Counted from the first letter of the stretch, positions 49,939-58,479 are shown. The stretch is DNA of 64,000 nt from Rhodovibrio salinarum DSM 9154 (GCF_000515255.1 NZ_KI911559.1:2429660-2493659), one strand, 5' to 3'. Numbers and translations are program-made. Notes: generated by a model not told the origin, from the sequence alone.

Positions 49939-50634
49939 ATGATCGTGTGCATCGCCAATGTTCTGGACCGCCAGACCTTGCAGCAGGTACGCGACCTGCT
50001 GGCTCAGGGAAGCTACGTCGACGGCAAGCAAACCGCCGGCTGGCATGCCAAGCTGGTCAAACACAACCAGCAACTCGCCGCCAGCGAGCCGGCGGATCAC
50101 GCAGACAAGCTGGTGCGCGAGGCGCTACTCAGCCATCCAGTATTCAACGCGGCCGTTCAGCCCAAACGGCTAAGACGCATGCTGTTCAGCCGCTACGAGG
50201 GCGGCAATGCCTACGGCGCGCACGTCGACGACGCGCTGATGGGCGCGGGCCCGAAGGTCGAGACGGACGGCGACAGCGCACGCCTGCGCTCGGACGTGTC
50301 GATGACCGTCTTCCTGGCCGACCCAGAAGACTACGACGGCGGCGAGCTGGTGATCGAGGGCACCGGCGGCGAGCAGTCGTTCAAGCTGGAGGCTGGCCAC
50401 GCCGTGACCTATCCCTCCAACACGCTGCACTATGTGGCCGAAGTCACCCGCGGCACCCGGGAGGTCGCGGTCACCTGGGCTCAGAGCCTGGTGCGCGCGC
50501 CCGAACAGCGTGAAGTCCTGTTCGATCTCGACACCGCCCGACGGACGCTTTTCCAGCGCGAAGGTAAGAGCCGTGAATTCGACCTGATGTCGAAGACGCA
50601 CGCCAACCTGACTCGCATGTGGGCGGAGCCGTAG
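49939..50634 (+). CDS. piuC: PKHD-type Fe(II)/2-oxoglutarate dioxygenase (PiuC/YbiX)
   Basis: Protein of 231 residues starting MIVCIANVLDRQTLQQVRDL. The PKHD motifs are FSRYEGGNAYGAHVDDALMG (His-x-Asp iron ligands), RSDVSMTVFLADPEDYDGGE and YPSNTLHYVAEVTRGTREVA (second His, Arg for oxoglutarate). PiuC-type genes are typically iron-repressed and lie beside siderophore receptors; none is in the window. Here the neighbours are a Fur-box, the GGE operon on the opposite strand and a Fur-family regulator downstream. AAAGGA lies about 11 bp before the ATG. Confidence 0.92.
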   Translation: MIVCIANVLDRQTLQQVRDLLAQGSYVDGKQTAGWHAKLVKHNQQLAASEPADHADKLVREALLSHPVFNAAVQPKRLRRMLFSRYEGGNAYGAHVDDALMGAGPKVETDGDSARLRSDVSMTVFLADPEDYDGGELVIEGTGGEQSFKLEAGHAVTYPSNTLHYVAEVTRGTREVAVTWAQSLVRAPEQREVLFDLDTARRTLFQREGKSREFDLMSKTHANLTRMWAEP

Positions 50635-50657
50635 ACCTAGATGACCGGGGTGTGGGT

Positions 50658-50688
50658 GATGCAGATGCGAATGATTTGCAGTTGCATC
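50658..50688. promoter_or_regulatory. 31-bp palindrome containing a near-perfect Fur box
   Basis: The centre reads TGCGAATGATTTGCA (50666-50680), a 7-1-7 Fur-type box. The arms extend to 15 bp each side of G50673 with 12 of 15 matching. It starts 24 bp after the piuC stop. The next gene on the plus strand is 300 bp away and a terminator intervenes, so the box most simply controls a short transcript. Confidence 0.65.
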
Positions 50689-50689
50689 C

Positions 50690-50824
50690 GCTGCGCCCGC
50701 ATGGCACAGTCCGATTCAGGATCAAGGGATCGGACACGGCCCTTGCCATCCTCATGTGCAAACTCCGCATTGGCCCGACCGGGTATGGCCTCTAGAATTG
50801 GCGTCTCGGTCGGGCCATTTTTTT
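50690..50824 (+). ncRNA. Candidate Fur-regulated small RNA
   Basis: Between the 31-bp Fur palindrome and a strong terminator there is no reading frame, but there is ordered structure. An outer stem ATGGCA/TGCCAT (50701-50706, 50744-50749) encloses GTCCGAT/ATCGGAC (50709-50715, 50729-50735). A C/U-rich stretch (CCTTGCCATCCTCATG, 50741-50756), which could pair with ribosome sites, overlaps the outer right arm. The terminator follows. This is the layout of iron-sparing sRNAs such as RyhB or PrrF, without sequence similarity claimed. The -10 is not clear, and the start is an estimate. It could instead be the piuC 3' end. Confidence 0.45.
50771..50824 (+). terminator. Strong intrinsic terminator
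   Basis: TGGCCCGACCG (50771-50781) and CGGTCGGGCCA (50807-50817) form a perfect 11-bp stem with a 25-nt loop, followed directly by seven T (50818-50824). It is the clearest intrinsic terminator in the window. It lies between the Fur palindrome and the Fur-family gene. Confidence 0.85.
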
Positions 50825-50988
50825 GCGTAAATGGCTGTTTTGCGCGGCGCTAACGGCTGTTGCGTTCACGCGGATTGCACCGGCGCCGTCGGAGGCGCAT
50901 TTTAGGACGCGTTGGTCGTGCCTTCCGGTCAGGTGATTCGGTCGCGCGCGGCATCGTGACGCGTGAAGGCGGTAAACGCAGGGTGGAT

Positions 50989-51435
50989 ATGGCTGATACG
51001 AGCGAAAGCGCACAGGGCGACCGGGTCCGTCAGTTGGAGGCGGATGCCCGCCGCTCCGGCATGCGGATCACGCCGCACACCACGACGATCATTCAGATCC
51101 TGGATGAATCCACGGACCACCCGACCGCAGAGGACATTTTTGAGCGGGCGCGCGAGCGCGATCCCAGCATCTCCTCTGCGAGCGTCTACCGGATTCTGAA
51201 CAAGTTGGAGGAAAGCGATCTTGTCCGCCGGCAACGTCTGGACAGTGATCGCTTCCGCTATGAGATCGCGGACGAGTGCCGCCATCACTTGGTCGATCTG
51301 GACACTGGCCAGGTGGTCGGCATTACCGATCCGGAGATCGACGAACTCAAGGACAAGATCGCGAAGCGCCACGGCTACGAGATCGTCGATTTCCGCTTGG
51401 AGTTGTTCGGCCGGAAGACAGGCGGTGGCAGTTAG
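50989..51435 (+). CDS. Fur-family transcriptional regulator
   Basis: About 148 residues from ATG 50989 (a GTG 6 bp earlier is possible; the frame further upstream is an Arg-rich non-conserved stretch). A winged helix with MRITPHTTTIIQILDESTDHPTAEDIF and SISSASVYRILNKLEESDLV is followed by the dimer domain ECRHHLVDLDTGQVVGITDPEIDELKDKIAKRHGYEIVDFRLELFGRK in the family order. The C-terminal CxxC zinc motifs of many Fur proteins are absent, and so is a heme motif of Irr. Linkage to two Fur-like boxes and piuC suggests iron control; the zinc or manganese branch is not excluded. Confidence 0.9.
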   Translation: MADTSESAQGDRVRQLEADARRSGMRITPHTTTIIQILDESTDHPTAEDIFERARERDPSISSASVYRILNKLEESDLVRRQRLDSDRFRYEIADECRHHLVDLDTGQVVGITDPEIDELKDKIAKRHGYEIVDFRLELFGRKTGGGS

Positions 51436-51809
51436 GCCCGGGGCGTACGTCTCTGGAGTTCAGATCTGATCAGGGCGCAGGCGGACTGAGGTCGGCATCC
51501 GCTGACACCTGAACGGACCGCTTAAGTGGGCAAACGGTCGAACCTGTCCAGTATGGCTCGGCGCGAACGTTTGGGCTCAAGCGCCTGAAGTGCTTGGTCA
51601 GGACCCTCCCTTATCTTACTGATATTTTTGCAGTCGGGATGGCTTGCCGGTTGCGTCATTCTGTCAGTATCGACAAGGTGTTGTCGAATAGGTAATATGA
51701 TTCTGAATTGACGGATTCATGTCAATTTAGCATGAATCCAAGTCCATACGTATCCCGAGCGCCGAGGCGCTTGCCGATCGGCCGTCATCACACAAACGGG
51801 AGATGTCGG
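51436..51809. other. Gap with two overlapping perfect inverted repeats
   Basis: This 374-bp region has no gene. AATTGAC/GTCAATT (51706-51712, 51721-51727) and GGATTCATG/CATGAATCC (51713-51721, 51731-51739) are both perfect and share bases, so only one hairpin could form at a time. CGACAA/TTGTCG (51671-51686) is a third small repeat. The pattern suits either two operators or an RNA switch ahead of the membrane protein gene at 51810. Confidence 0.5.
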
Positions 51810-52253
51810 ATGACCAATCGCTTGCATGCGCTGGCGGGCAGCTTGGGTCTGCTCTGCATCGCGCTTTTTTGGGCCGCAACCGTTGTCAGTGAACTGTCTC
51901 AGGATATGACAGCGATCGTTTGGGTGAAGACCGCCATTCCGTGGGGTCTGCTGGTATTGATCCCGGCGATGATTGTCGTCGGTGCCAGTGGATTCCGTCT
52001 GGCCCGCGGGCGAACTGGCAACGTGATCGAGGCAAAGCGCCGGCGTATGCCGCTGATCGCGTTGAACGGGATGTTGGTTCTGGTTCCCTGCGCTTTCGTG
52101 CTGGCAGCATGGGCACAGGCTGCCCGCTTCGATAGCTGGTTCTATGCGGTGCAAGCACTGGAACTGGCGGCGGGCGCCCTCAACCTCATGCTTATGGGGC
52201 GTAACATGCGCGATGGCCTGCGGCTAACCAATCGGTGGCGAAGGACCACTTAA
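51810..52253 (+). CDS. Small membrane protein, four predicted segments
   Basis: About 147 residues from ATG 51810 (GGGAG upstream); the frame is open further up but crosses the inverted repeats. Hydrophobic segments lie near residues 6-25 (LAGSLGLLCIALFWAATVVS), 37-60 (VKTAIPWGLLVLIPAMIVVG), 79-100 and 110-130. Between the second and third is a basic GRTGNVIEAKRRRMPLIALNG stretch. No family is recognised. It meets the next gene convergently with a 4-bp overlap. Confidence 0.72.
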   Translation: MTNRLHALAGSLGLLCIALFWAATVVSELSQDMTAIVWVKTAIPWGLLVLIPAMIVVGASGFRLARGRTGNVIEAKRRRMPLIALNGMLVLVPCAFVLAAWAQAARFDSWFYAVQALELAAGALNLMLMGRNMRDGLRLTNRWRRTT

Positions 52254-52585
52254 CGGTTCGTGGCGATCTGCATGGCCGCCGCTTCGTCGGACGCCGTCAC
52301 CGCCTTGCGGGCGATTTTGTACCAGAAGGACTGCTGGCTTTCGTCCAGCGCAGCAAAAGCTTCCGAATTGGTGTCGTGCATGGCGCCATAGATCGCTGCT
52401 GCGACGCGGCGCACACGCGCTTCGCCGGCATCATGCTCGGCCAGGCTGCGCAAGCCGGCAGCAAGTGTCATGCGTGCAAGCCCTTCATAGCCGAGTGCGC
52501 TCGGATCATCCTGTGCCTTGAGCAACGCCTCGCCGAGCGCGTCCGCGGCATCCTCGACCGCTTGGCGGGCGGTTTTGTCGGTCAT
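52250..52585 (-). CDS. Small soluble hypothetical protein
   Basis: About 111 residues from ATG 52585, set by a perfect AAGGAGG upstream. It is helical, Ala rich and acidic (RQAVEDAADALGEALLKAQD, AIYGAMHDTNSEAFAALDES). No signal, membrane segment or motif. The strong ribosome site and convergent overlap with the membrane protein gene suggest a real, well-translated gene. Function unknown. Confidence 0.72.
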   Translation of the reverse strand: MTDKTARQAVEDAADALGEALLKAQDDPSALGYEGLARMTLAAGLRSLAEHDAGEARVRRVAAAIYGAMHDTNSEAFAALDESQQSFWYKIARKAVTASDEAAAMQIATNR

Positions 52586-52750
52586 CGTGGCGTCCTCCTT
52601 GATCGGTTGATGCGCAGCACCGCCTGCATAAGGCGTCAACAGTGTGTTTTCGAACACTGTCCTTGTGGGAAGCCCCCAACAGAACATCTAAACGGGACCT
52701 TCACGGGTATTCCAGCCCGTTCAGACCAATTCGACGAGGAGGCTTCCAGA

Positions 52751-53365
52751 ATGCGCCAACTCCGCACCCTGACGCTGGGCGCTGCCGGCACCGCGGCGCT
52801 TGTGCTCGCCACGCCGCTGCAGGCCGAGGCCGCCCCCGAGACGTTCACCGTTGACCCGACACACACCCAAGTTGCCTTTCTGATTAACCATCTTGGTTAC
52901 TCCAACATGCTGGGCGAGTTCGAGGAGATGTCGGGGGAGTTCACCTTCGATCCCGAGGATGCGTCTGCTGCGCAGGTCTCGCTCACGATTCAGGCCGACA
53001 GCGTTTATACCGGCCACGACAAGCGCGATGAGCACCTGACAGGGCCGGACTTTCTGAATGCGCAGGAGTTTCCGGAGATCACCTTCGAATCGACCGGCGT
53101 TGAGCGCACGGGCGAGAAGACCGGCAAACTGACCGGCGATCTGACGATGCACGGCCAGACGCATCCCGTGACCCTGGACGTAACCTTCAACAAGATGGCG
53201 CCGAACCCGCTCCCGCAGTATGATAACGTCTTGACCGCAGGCTTCTCCGCCCGCGGCACGATCGACCGGACGAAGTGGGGTGTCGATGCCTATGCGCCCG
53301 CCGTGGCGGCCGAGATGCAACTGATCATCGAGGTCGAGGGGCACGACAAGGATCACGAGGGCTAA
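52751..53365 (+). CDS. YceI-family periplasmic lipid-binding protein
   Basis: Protein of 204 residues from ATG 52751, with GAGGAGG upstream. A signal peptide (RQLRTLTLGAAGTAALVLAT) ends near LQAEA. The lipocalin-like core starts FTVDPTHTQVAFLINHLGYS and includes LTIQADSVYTGHDKRDEHLT, FLNAQEFPEITFESTGVER and GDLTMHGQTHPVTLDVTFN. YceI proteins bind isoprenoid lipids such as ubiquinone precursors in the periplasm. Monocistronic and ends at a good terminator. Confidence 0.93.
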   Translation: MRQLRTLTLGAAGTAALVLATPLQAEAAPETFTVDPTHTQVAFLINHLGYSNMLGEFEEMSGEFTFDPEDASAAQVSLTIQADSVYTGHDKRDEHLTGPDFLNAQEFPEITFESTGVERTGEKTGKLTGDLTMHGQTHPVTLDVTFNKMAPNPLPQYDNVLTAGFSARGTIDRTKWGVDAYAPAVAAEMQLIIEVEGHDKDHEG

Positions 53366-53374
53366 GCGCCATGT

Positions 53375-53423
53375 GCCGGCTTCGGCGATCAAATTGAAGC
53401 CGAAGCCGGCCTTTCCGAGTTTT
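53375..53423. terminator. Terminator after the YceI gene
   Basis: GCCGGCTTCGGC (53375-53386) and GCCGAAGCCGGC (53399-53410) form a perfect 12-bp stem with a 12-nt loop, followed by CTTTCCGAGTTTTCC. It lies between convergent genes and may serve both. Confidence 0.75.
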
Positions 53424-53450
53424 CCGTAGCGAGCGGATAGAGCAGCACGC

Positions 53451-54593
53451 TCAGGCGTAGTGGCTCCATACCTCCCGGCCCTGGGAGAACGTCATGCATG
53501 GATTAAGGGCTTCGTCGAGCAGGGTCACGTCAGCATCGAAGCCCTCGACAAGCTGACCCTTGCGGGTGTGTAGCCCGAGCACACGCGCGACGTTCGCCCC
53601 TAACAAAGGCAAGGCATCTGCTAGATCCAAGATGCGTTCACGCACCAGCGTTTGCCAGTCGCTGAGCAGCGGGCCGTTGCTTGCCACCGAGAGCTTGGTC
53701 AGGCGGCCTTGCGCGTCGAACTCCGGCAGGCTGCCCTGGCAGTCGGACGACAGGGTGATCTGCGCCGCCGGTACGCCACGCTCCAAAAGTCGACGCACGC
53801 CGTCGAAGCCGGTGAGCCCATCGCCCGGATCGCCGTCGAACGCGGTGACGTCGACACTCGCCTGGAAGGTCTTGGCATAGTCCGCGGCGTCCTCGATCAG
53901 ATGCGCGATTCGATTCACATGAGTCGGTATGACCTGTTCGGCAGGGATTTCCGTCTCCGACAGCAAGCGGCGCAGCAGCTCCAACCCGCGCGACCCGTCA
54001 CCCATGTGGAAGTGGCAGATGCCGCGCTTGCCTGCCAGCATACCGCCGACCCGCGCATCCGCGACCAGCCGGGCAAGTTCATCGAAGGTCGGCTGGCTGG
54101 ACCTATGGTCGGACAGCGCGATCTCGCCAACGCCCAGGATTTCAGGAACCCACGCAAGGTCGCGTTGTACGGAACCGGTCAGGGTAGGGGGCGGCACCCG
54201 GTAGTTGCCGGTATACATGTAGGCGTCGACACCTTCCGCCCGTAGTCCACGGACTTTTGCCAGTACATCGGCAGGCGAGCGGCTGATGCCGTCGGTCCCC
54301 AGTAGGCCGACGACCGTTGCAATGCCACGCTCGGCGATCTGGCGGGCGGTGATCTCGGGGCAGCGGGTGACGGGCCCACCTTCGCCGCCGCCGCCTGTGA
54401 CGTGAACGTGCTGATCGATGAAACCGGGCACAGCCCAGCAGTCGGGACGCTCGTAGACGGCAACCGGCCAGTCCGTGGGTACCGATAATTCTGGACCGAC
54501 GTAGGCGATCCGGCCATCGGCAAACAGGATGTCGGTCGCTTCGCTCGGCTGCGGGGTGTACACCCGCGCCACGCGCAGCAGGGTCAGCATCAT
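53451..54593 (-). CDS. iadA: Isoaspartyl dipeptidase IadA
   Basis: About 380 residues from one of two adjacent ATGs (54593 or 54590), with GGAG upstream. Amidohydrolase motifs: VPGFIDQHVHVTGGGGEGGP (metal His pair), VGLLGTDGISRSP, GEIALSDHRSSQPT, CHFHMGDG (His), IPTHVNR (His) and LSSDCQGSLPEFD (Asp). It splits beta-aspartyl dipeptides. Being divergent from cyanophycinase and cyanophycin synthetase genes, its substrate is very probably beta-Asp-Arg released from cyanophycin. Confidence 0.93.
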   Translation of the reverse strand: MMLTLLRVARVYTPQPSEATDILFADGRIAYVGPELSVPTDWPVAVYERPDCWAVPGFIDQHVHVTGGGGEGGPVTRCPEITARQIAERGIATVVGLLGTDGISRSPADVLAKVRGLRAEGVDAYMYTGNYRVPPPTLTGSVQRDLAWVPEILGVGEIALSDHRSSQPTFDELARLVADARVGGMLAGKRGICHFHMGDGSRGLELLRRLLSETEIPAEQVIPTHVNRIAHLIEDAADYAKTFQASVDVTAFDGDPGDGLTGFDGVRRLLERGVPAAQITLSSDCQGSLPEFDAQGRLTKLSVASNGPLLSDWQTLVRERILDLADALPLLGANVARVLGLHTRKGQLVEGFDADVTLLDEALNPCMTFSQGREVWSHYA

Positions 54594-54949
54594 CGATACT
54601 CCGTTTTCGACCGCCGGACGGGTTAGGGAACGATTCACCATCCTCAGGCGGCGCGCCATTCGGGTATAATTAACATGTTGCGGGCAGAGTGATAGTGAGT
54701 CGGTCCGTCACAGCAAGGATATCGCGCTTGACACGGAGGCGAGCTTGGAGCGGATATATCGCGTCAATGATCGGTCTGGCCTGGAACTTACGATGCGTTC
54801 CTTTTGGCAGACTGCGCGCTTTGGAGCCGCTGCGATCGTTCTCCTGTCATCCTGCCGCTGCTGATCGTCCGACATCCTTTCCCGACCCATCACTCGTGAA
54901 CCTGCCCTAGCTAAGAGAGGCGTCGCGCACTGCGACGACTGGCCTTCCC
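54594..54949. other. Divergent promoter region between iadA and cphB
   Basis: This 356-bp gap has no gene. TTGACA at 54728-54733 followed at 19 bp by GATATA (54753-54758) may be a plus-strand promoter for cphBA. A TATAAT at 54665-54670 has no matching -35. No clear operator palindrome was seen. Confidence 0.35.
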
Positions 54950-55858
54950 ATGGATAGCAATAACGTCGATCCCGCTGCCGACACCGGCCCGACCGGTGCT
55001 TCCCAGAACCTCAGCCATGACGCGCCCAAGGGTACCTTGATCGCCATCGGCGGGGCAGAAGATAAGACCTCCAACCTGGAGGTTCTAACCCGCGTGTTTG
55101 CCTACGCGCCGGCGGATAACAAGACGGTGGCGGTGATTGCGACCGCCAGCCAGATCCCCGAAGAGGTGCTGCCCGCTTATGAGCAGGTGTTCAAGCGCCT
55201 GGGCGCAACACACGTCCATTCCTTGGATGTTCAGGACCGGAAAGCGGCGAAGGATCCCAAGACCTGCGAGGCCGTACAGAGCGCCGGCGTAATCTTTTTC
55301 ACCGGCGGCGACCAGATGCGCCTGACCCATGTGTTGGGCGGCTCGCCGCTGTTGCAGGCGGTCCGTGCGCGCTACCAGGAAGGGGCTGTTGTGGCAGGGA
55401 CGAGCGCGGGGGCGGTCGCTTTATCGTCAACCATGATCTACAATGGCCACGCCGCAGATGCCCTGCGCAAGGGCGCGGTCAAGATGAGCAACGGCCTGGG
55501 CTTCGTTGACGATGTGGTGATCGACAGCCACTTCCTGGAACGCGGTCGCTTTACCCGTCTGATGGAAGTTGGCGCCACAAATCCGGAATATCTGGGCTTC
55601 GGTCTGGGGGAGGATGCGGGCGTGATCTTCCACAATGGCGGCTTCGTGGAAGCGATTGGTCCGGGACATGTCGTAATCGTGGACAGCCATGATATGGGCA
55701 GTTCCAACGTTGCCGATCTGGAAGACGGCCAACCGGTTGCCGTCGAGAACGTGGTTATGCATGCCCTGATCGCCGGTCACGGCTATGACCGGACAACCCG
55801 AACGTACCTTGGCACAGACACGCTCGCCCAGCGCTTGAGGGAAAGGACGCCCGTTTGA
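54950..55858 (+). CDS. cphB: Cyanophycinase CphB
   Basis: Protein of 302 residues, a serine exopeptidase of the S51 type. Motifs: GTLIAIGGAEDKTSNLEVLT, IFFTGGDQMRLTHVLGGS, GAVVAGTSAGAVALS with the nucleophilic Ser in GTSAGA, and DVVIDSHFLERGRFTRLMEV. It cuts cyanophycin to beta-Asp-Arg dipeptides inside the cell. The stop overlaps the TTG start of cphA by 4 bp. Confidence 0.95.
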   Translation: MDSNNVDPAADTGPTGASQNLSHDAPKGTLIAIGGAEDKTSNLEVLTRVFAYAPADNKTVAVIATASQIPEEVLPAYEQVFKRLGATHVHSLDVQDRKAAKDPKTCEAVQSAGVIFFTGGDQMRLTHVLGGSPLLQAVRARYQEGAVVAGTSAGAVALSSTMIYNGHAADALRKGAVKMSNGLGFVDDVVIDSHFLERGRFTRLMEVGATNPEYLGFGLGEDAGVIFHNGGFVEAIGPGHVVIVDSHDMGSSNVADLEDGQPVAVENVVMHALIAGHGYDRTTRTYLGTDTLAQRLRERTPV

Positions 55859-58479
55859 AGATTCTCGAGCTCCGCGCGCTGCGCGGCCCGAATTACTACA
55901 GCCGCTATGTAGCGATTTACATGCGTCTCGACATCGAGGCGTTGGAGGACAGCCCGACCGACACGGTACCGGGGTTCAAGGAGCGGCTGCAGGCGTTGTT
56001 GCCCAGTCTCTACGAACACCGCTGTTCGGTCGGCGAACCAGGCGGCTTTCTACAACGGGTCGAGCGCGGCACCTGGGCTGGGCACGTCGTCGAACACGTG
56101 GCGATCGAGTTGCAGAACCTGATCGGGTTCTCCGTGGGCTATGGCAAGACGGTCGATAGCTACGAGACTGGCATCTACAACGTCCTCTTCCGATACCGGG
56201 ACGAAGCCTGTGGTCTGGCGGCGGGCGAGGAGGCCGTCGACATCGTCGACAAGCTGTTCAAGGGGGAAGAGGTCGACCTCGAGGCCGCGGTCGCGCGGCT
56301 GAAAGAGGTGCGCGACGCGCACCAGTTGGGCCCCTCAACCGGCTCGATCGTCAACGCAGCCCAGGCGCGCAACATTCCCTGGTATCGGCTGAGTGACGAC
56401 ACCAGCTACACCCAGCTCGGGCACGGCACCAAGCAACGCCGCTTCCAGGCGACCGTGACCGCGCGCACCAGTCTGATCGGCCACGGCATCGCCGACGACA
56501 AGGATTGGACCAAGCAAATCCTGGGCGACGCCGGCATCCCGGTGCCCAAAGGCTACAGCTGCGAGTCCTGGGATGACGCGCTGTGGGCAGCGGAGCAGAT
56601 CGGCTATCCGCTCGCGGTGAAGCCGCTCGTCGGCAATCATGGCCGGGGTGTGACCACCAACATCACCACCGAGCAGGAACTGCGCGAGGGCTACGAGGCT
56701 GCCTGCGCGCGCTACGAGACGGTGGTGGTGGAGAGCTTCGTTCGCGGTGAAGATCACCGTCTACTGGTGATCGATGGCAAGCTGGTCGCGGCCGCCCGTC
56801 GGCGCCCGGCGCATGTCGTCGGTGACGGGCAGTCGAGCATCCAGCAACTGATCGATTGTGAGAACGCCGATCCGCGCCGCGGGGTCGGGCATGAAAATCT
56901 GCTGACTCAGATCCATGTCGATGAGCAGACCCACCGGCTGCTTGGCCAGGTTGGTATGAGCCTGGAGACCGTGCCCAAGGATGGCGAAGTCGTGTATCTG
57001 AAGGCGACCGCTAACCTGTCAACGGGCGGCACGGCGACCGACATCACCGATGACGTCCACCCGGAAGTGAAGTACGCGGCCGAGCGGATCGGCCGTCTGA
57101 TCGGCCTGGACATCATCGGCATCGACCTGTTGGCCGAGACGCTGACCAAGCCGCTCGACCAGCAGTCCGCCGGTGTGGTCGAGGTGAATGCCGGCCCCGG
57201 TTTCCGGATGCACATGTCGCCAACCCACGGCACGCCACGCGATGTTGGCAAGCATGTGGTCGATATGATGTTCCCGGACCCGCAGGACGACGGGCGGGTC
57301 CCGATCACCGCGATCACCGGGACCAACGGGAAGACCACGACGACCCGCCTGATTTCGCACATGCTGCGCCAAGCGGGCCGTCAGGTCGGCATGGCCTGCA
57401 CCGGGACGATTGAGATCGACAATCACGTGATCATGCGCGGCGACTACTCCGGTCCGCAGGCAGCGCACGCGGTGCTCAAAGAACCAACGGTCGAACACGC
57501 CGTGCTCGAATGCGCGCGCGGCGGCATCATGCGCCGCGGCCTCGGCTTCGACGAGTGCGACGTTGGCGTGCTGCTGAACATCGCCAGCGACCACCTGGGC
57601 GAGCGCGACATTCACACTCTGGACGAACTCGCCCGCTGCAAAACCGTCATAGTCGATGCGGTCCACCCAGGCGGCACCTGCGTACTCAACGCCGACGATC
57701 CGCGTGTGCTGGATCAGGGCACCTATTGGGCGCGCGGCAAGATCGCCTACTTCACCCTGGACCCCGACCACCCGGATGTCGCCAAGCATGTCGAGGATCA
57801 CGGCATCGCTTTCACCGTTGCCGACGGCAAGATCGTCCTGCGCCAGGGCCAGGTGCAAGCGGACATCATCGAGGTGAACGATGTGCCGATCGCTTTCGAA
57901 GGACATGCCCGCTTCAACGTTTCCAACGCACTGGCGGCTGCGGCGGCCGGGCACGCGCTGGGCTTGGAACTGGCCGACATCCGCCAGGGTCTGATGACCT
58001 TCCACCCGACCCCGGGCCAATTGCCGGGTCGGACGAATCTGGTGGAGGCGGACGGCGTGCGGGTGCTGGTCGATTACGGCCATAACGTGCCGGCGTTGAC
58101 CGCGCTGGAAGAACTGGTCGGAGGGCTGACCGCCAAGCGCCGGATCGCGGTTGCTTCGGCGCCCGGCAACCGGCGCGATGAGGACCTGCGTGCCCTCGGT
58201 GCTCAATTAGCGCAGATGCACGACCAGGTATTCATCTGCGAGCCCGATCCACGTGGTCGCGAGGTCGGCGAGGCGGCCAATCTGCTGCGCAGCGGCGCCG
58301 AGGACGCAAACGCAGGCAAGGTCGAGGTCGTGTTGGACGAACACGGCGCGATCGAGAAGGCCGTTGACGCGGCCAGCGAGGGGGACCTTCTGGTGATGCT
58401 GGTCGACGACACCGAGTTTGCGATTCAGCGCGTCAAAGGTCGCTCCTTCCGCGCCGCCGCTCCGATTGCGAAGGGGTAA
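55855..58479 (+). CDS. cphA: Cyanophycin synthetase CphA
   Basis: Protein of 874 residues, the usual length. It starts with TTG at 55855 inside the cphB stop (TTGA), with AAAGGA upstream. Three parts: N-terminal domain (about 1-160), ATP-grasp (about 200-480; AVKPLVGNHGRGVTTNITTE, EVNAGPGFRMHMSP) and a Mur-ligase-like part with P-loop GTNGKTTTT at residue 489 and LECARGGIMRRGLGFDECDV. It builds the arginyl-poly-aspartate nitrogen store by adding Asp then Arg. The coupled degradative gene upstream is typical of a store-and-recover module. Confidence 0.96.
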   Translation: MKILELRALRGPNYYSRYVAIYMRLDIEALEDSPTDTVPGFKERLQALLPSLYEHRCSVGEPGGFLQRVERGTWAGHVVEHVAIELQNLIGFSVGYGKTVDSYETGIYNVLFRYRDEACGLAAGEEAVDIVDKLFKGEEVDLEAAVARLKEVRDAHQLGPSTGSIVNAAQARNIPWYRLSDDTSYTQLGHGTKQRRFQATVTARTSLIGHGIADDKDWTKQILGDAGIPVPKGYSCESWDDALWAAEQIGYPLAVKPLVGNHGRGVTTNITTEQELREGYEAACARYETVVVESFVRGEDHRLLVIDGKLVAAARRRPAHVVGDGQSSIQQLIDCENADPRRGVGHENLLTQIHVDEQTHRLLGQVGMSLETVPKDGEVVYLKATANLSTGGTATDITDDVHPEVKYAAERIGRLIGLDIIGIDLLAETLTKPLDQQSAGVVEVNAGPGFRMHMSPTHGTPRDVGKHVVDMMFPDPQDDGRVPITAITGTNGKTTTTRLISHMLRQAGRQVGMACTGTIEIDNHVIMRGDYSGPQAAHAVLKEPTVEHAVLECARGGIMRRGLGFDECDVGVLLNIASDHLGERDIHTLDELARCKTVIVDAVHPGGTCVLNADDPRVLDQGTYWARGKIAYFTLDPDHPDVAKHVEDHGIAFTVADGKIVLRQGQVQADIIEVNDVPIAFEGHARFNVSNALAAAAAGHALGLELADIRQGLMTFHPTPGQLPGRTNLVEADGVRVLVDYGHNVPALTALEELVGGLTAKRRIAVASAPGNRRDEDLRALGAQLAQMHDQVFICEPDPRGREVGEAANLLRSGAEDANAGKVEVVLDEHGAIEKAVDAASEGDLLVMLVDDTEFAIQRVKGRSFRAAAPIAKG

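Noticed and set aside
48774-49958. Extended 394-residue start for the GGE protein
   Set aside because: The extra N-terminus crosses the Fur-like box and promoter region; the ATG at 49754 has a good ribosome site and a signal peptide.
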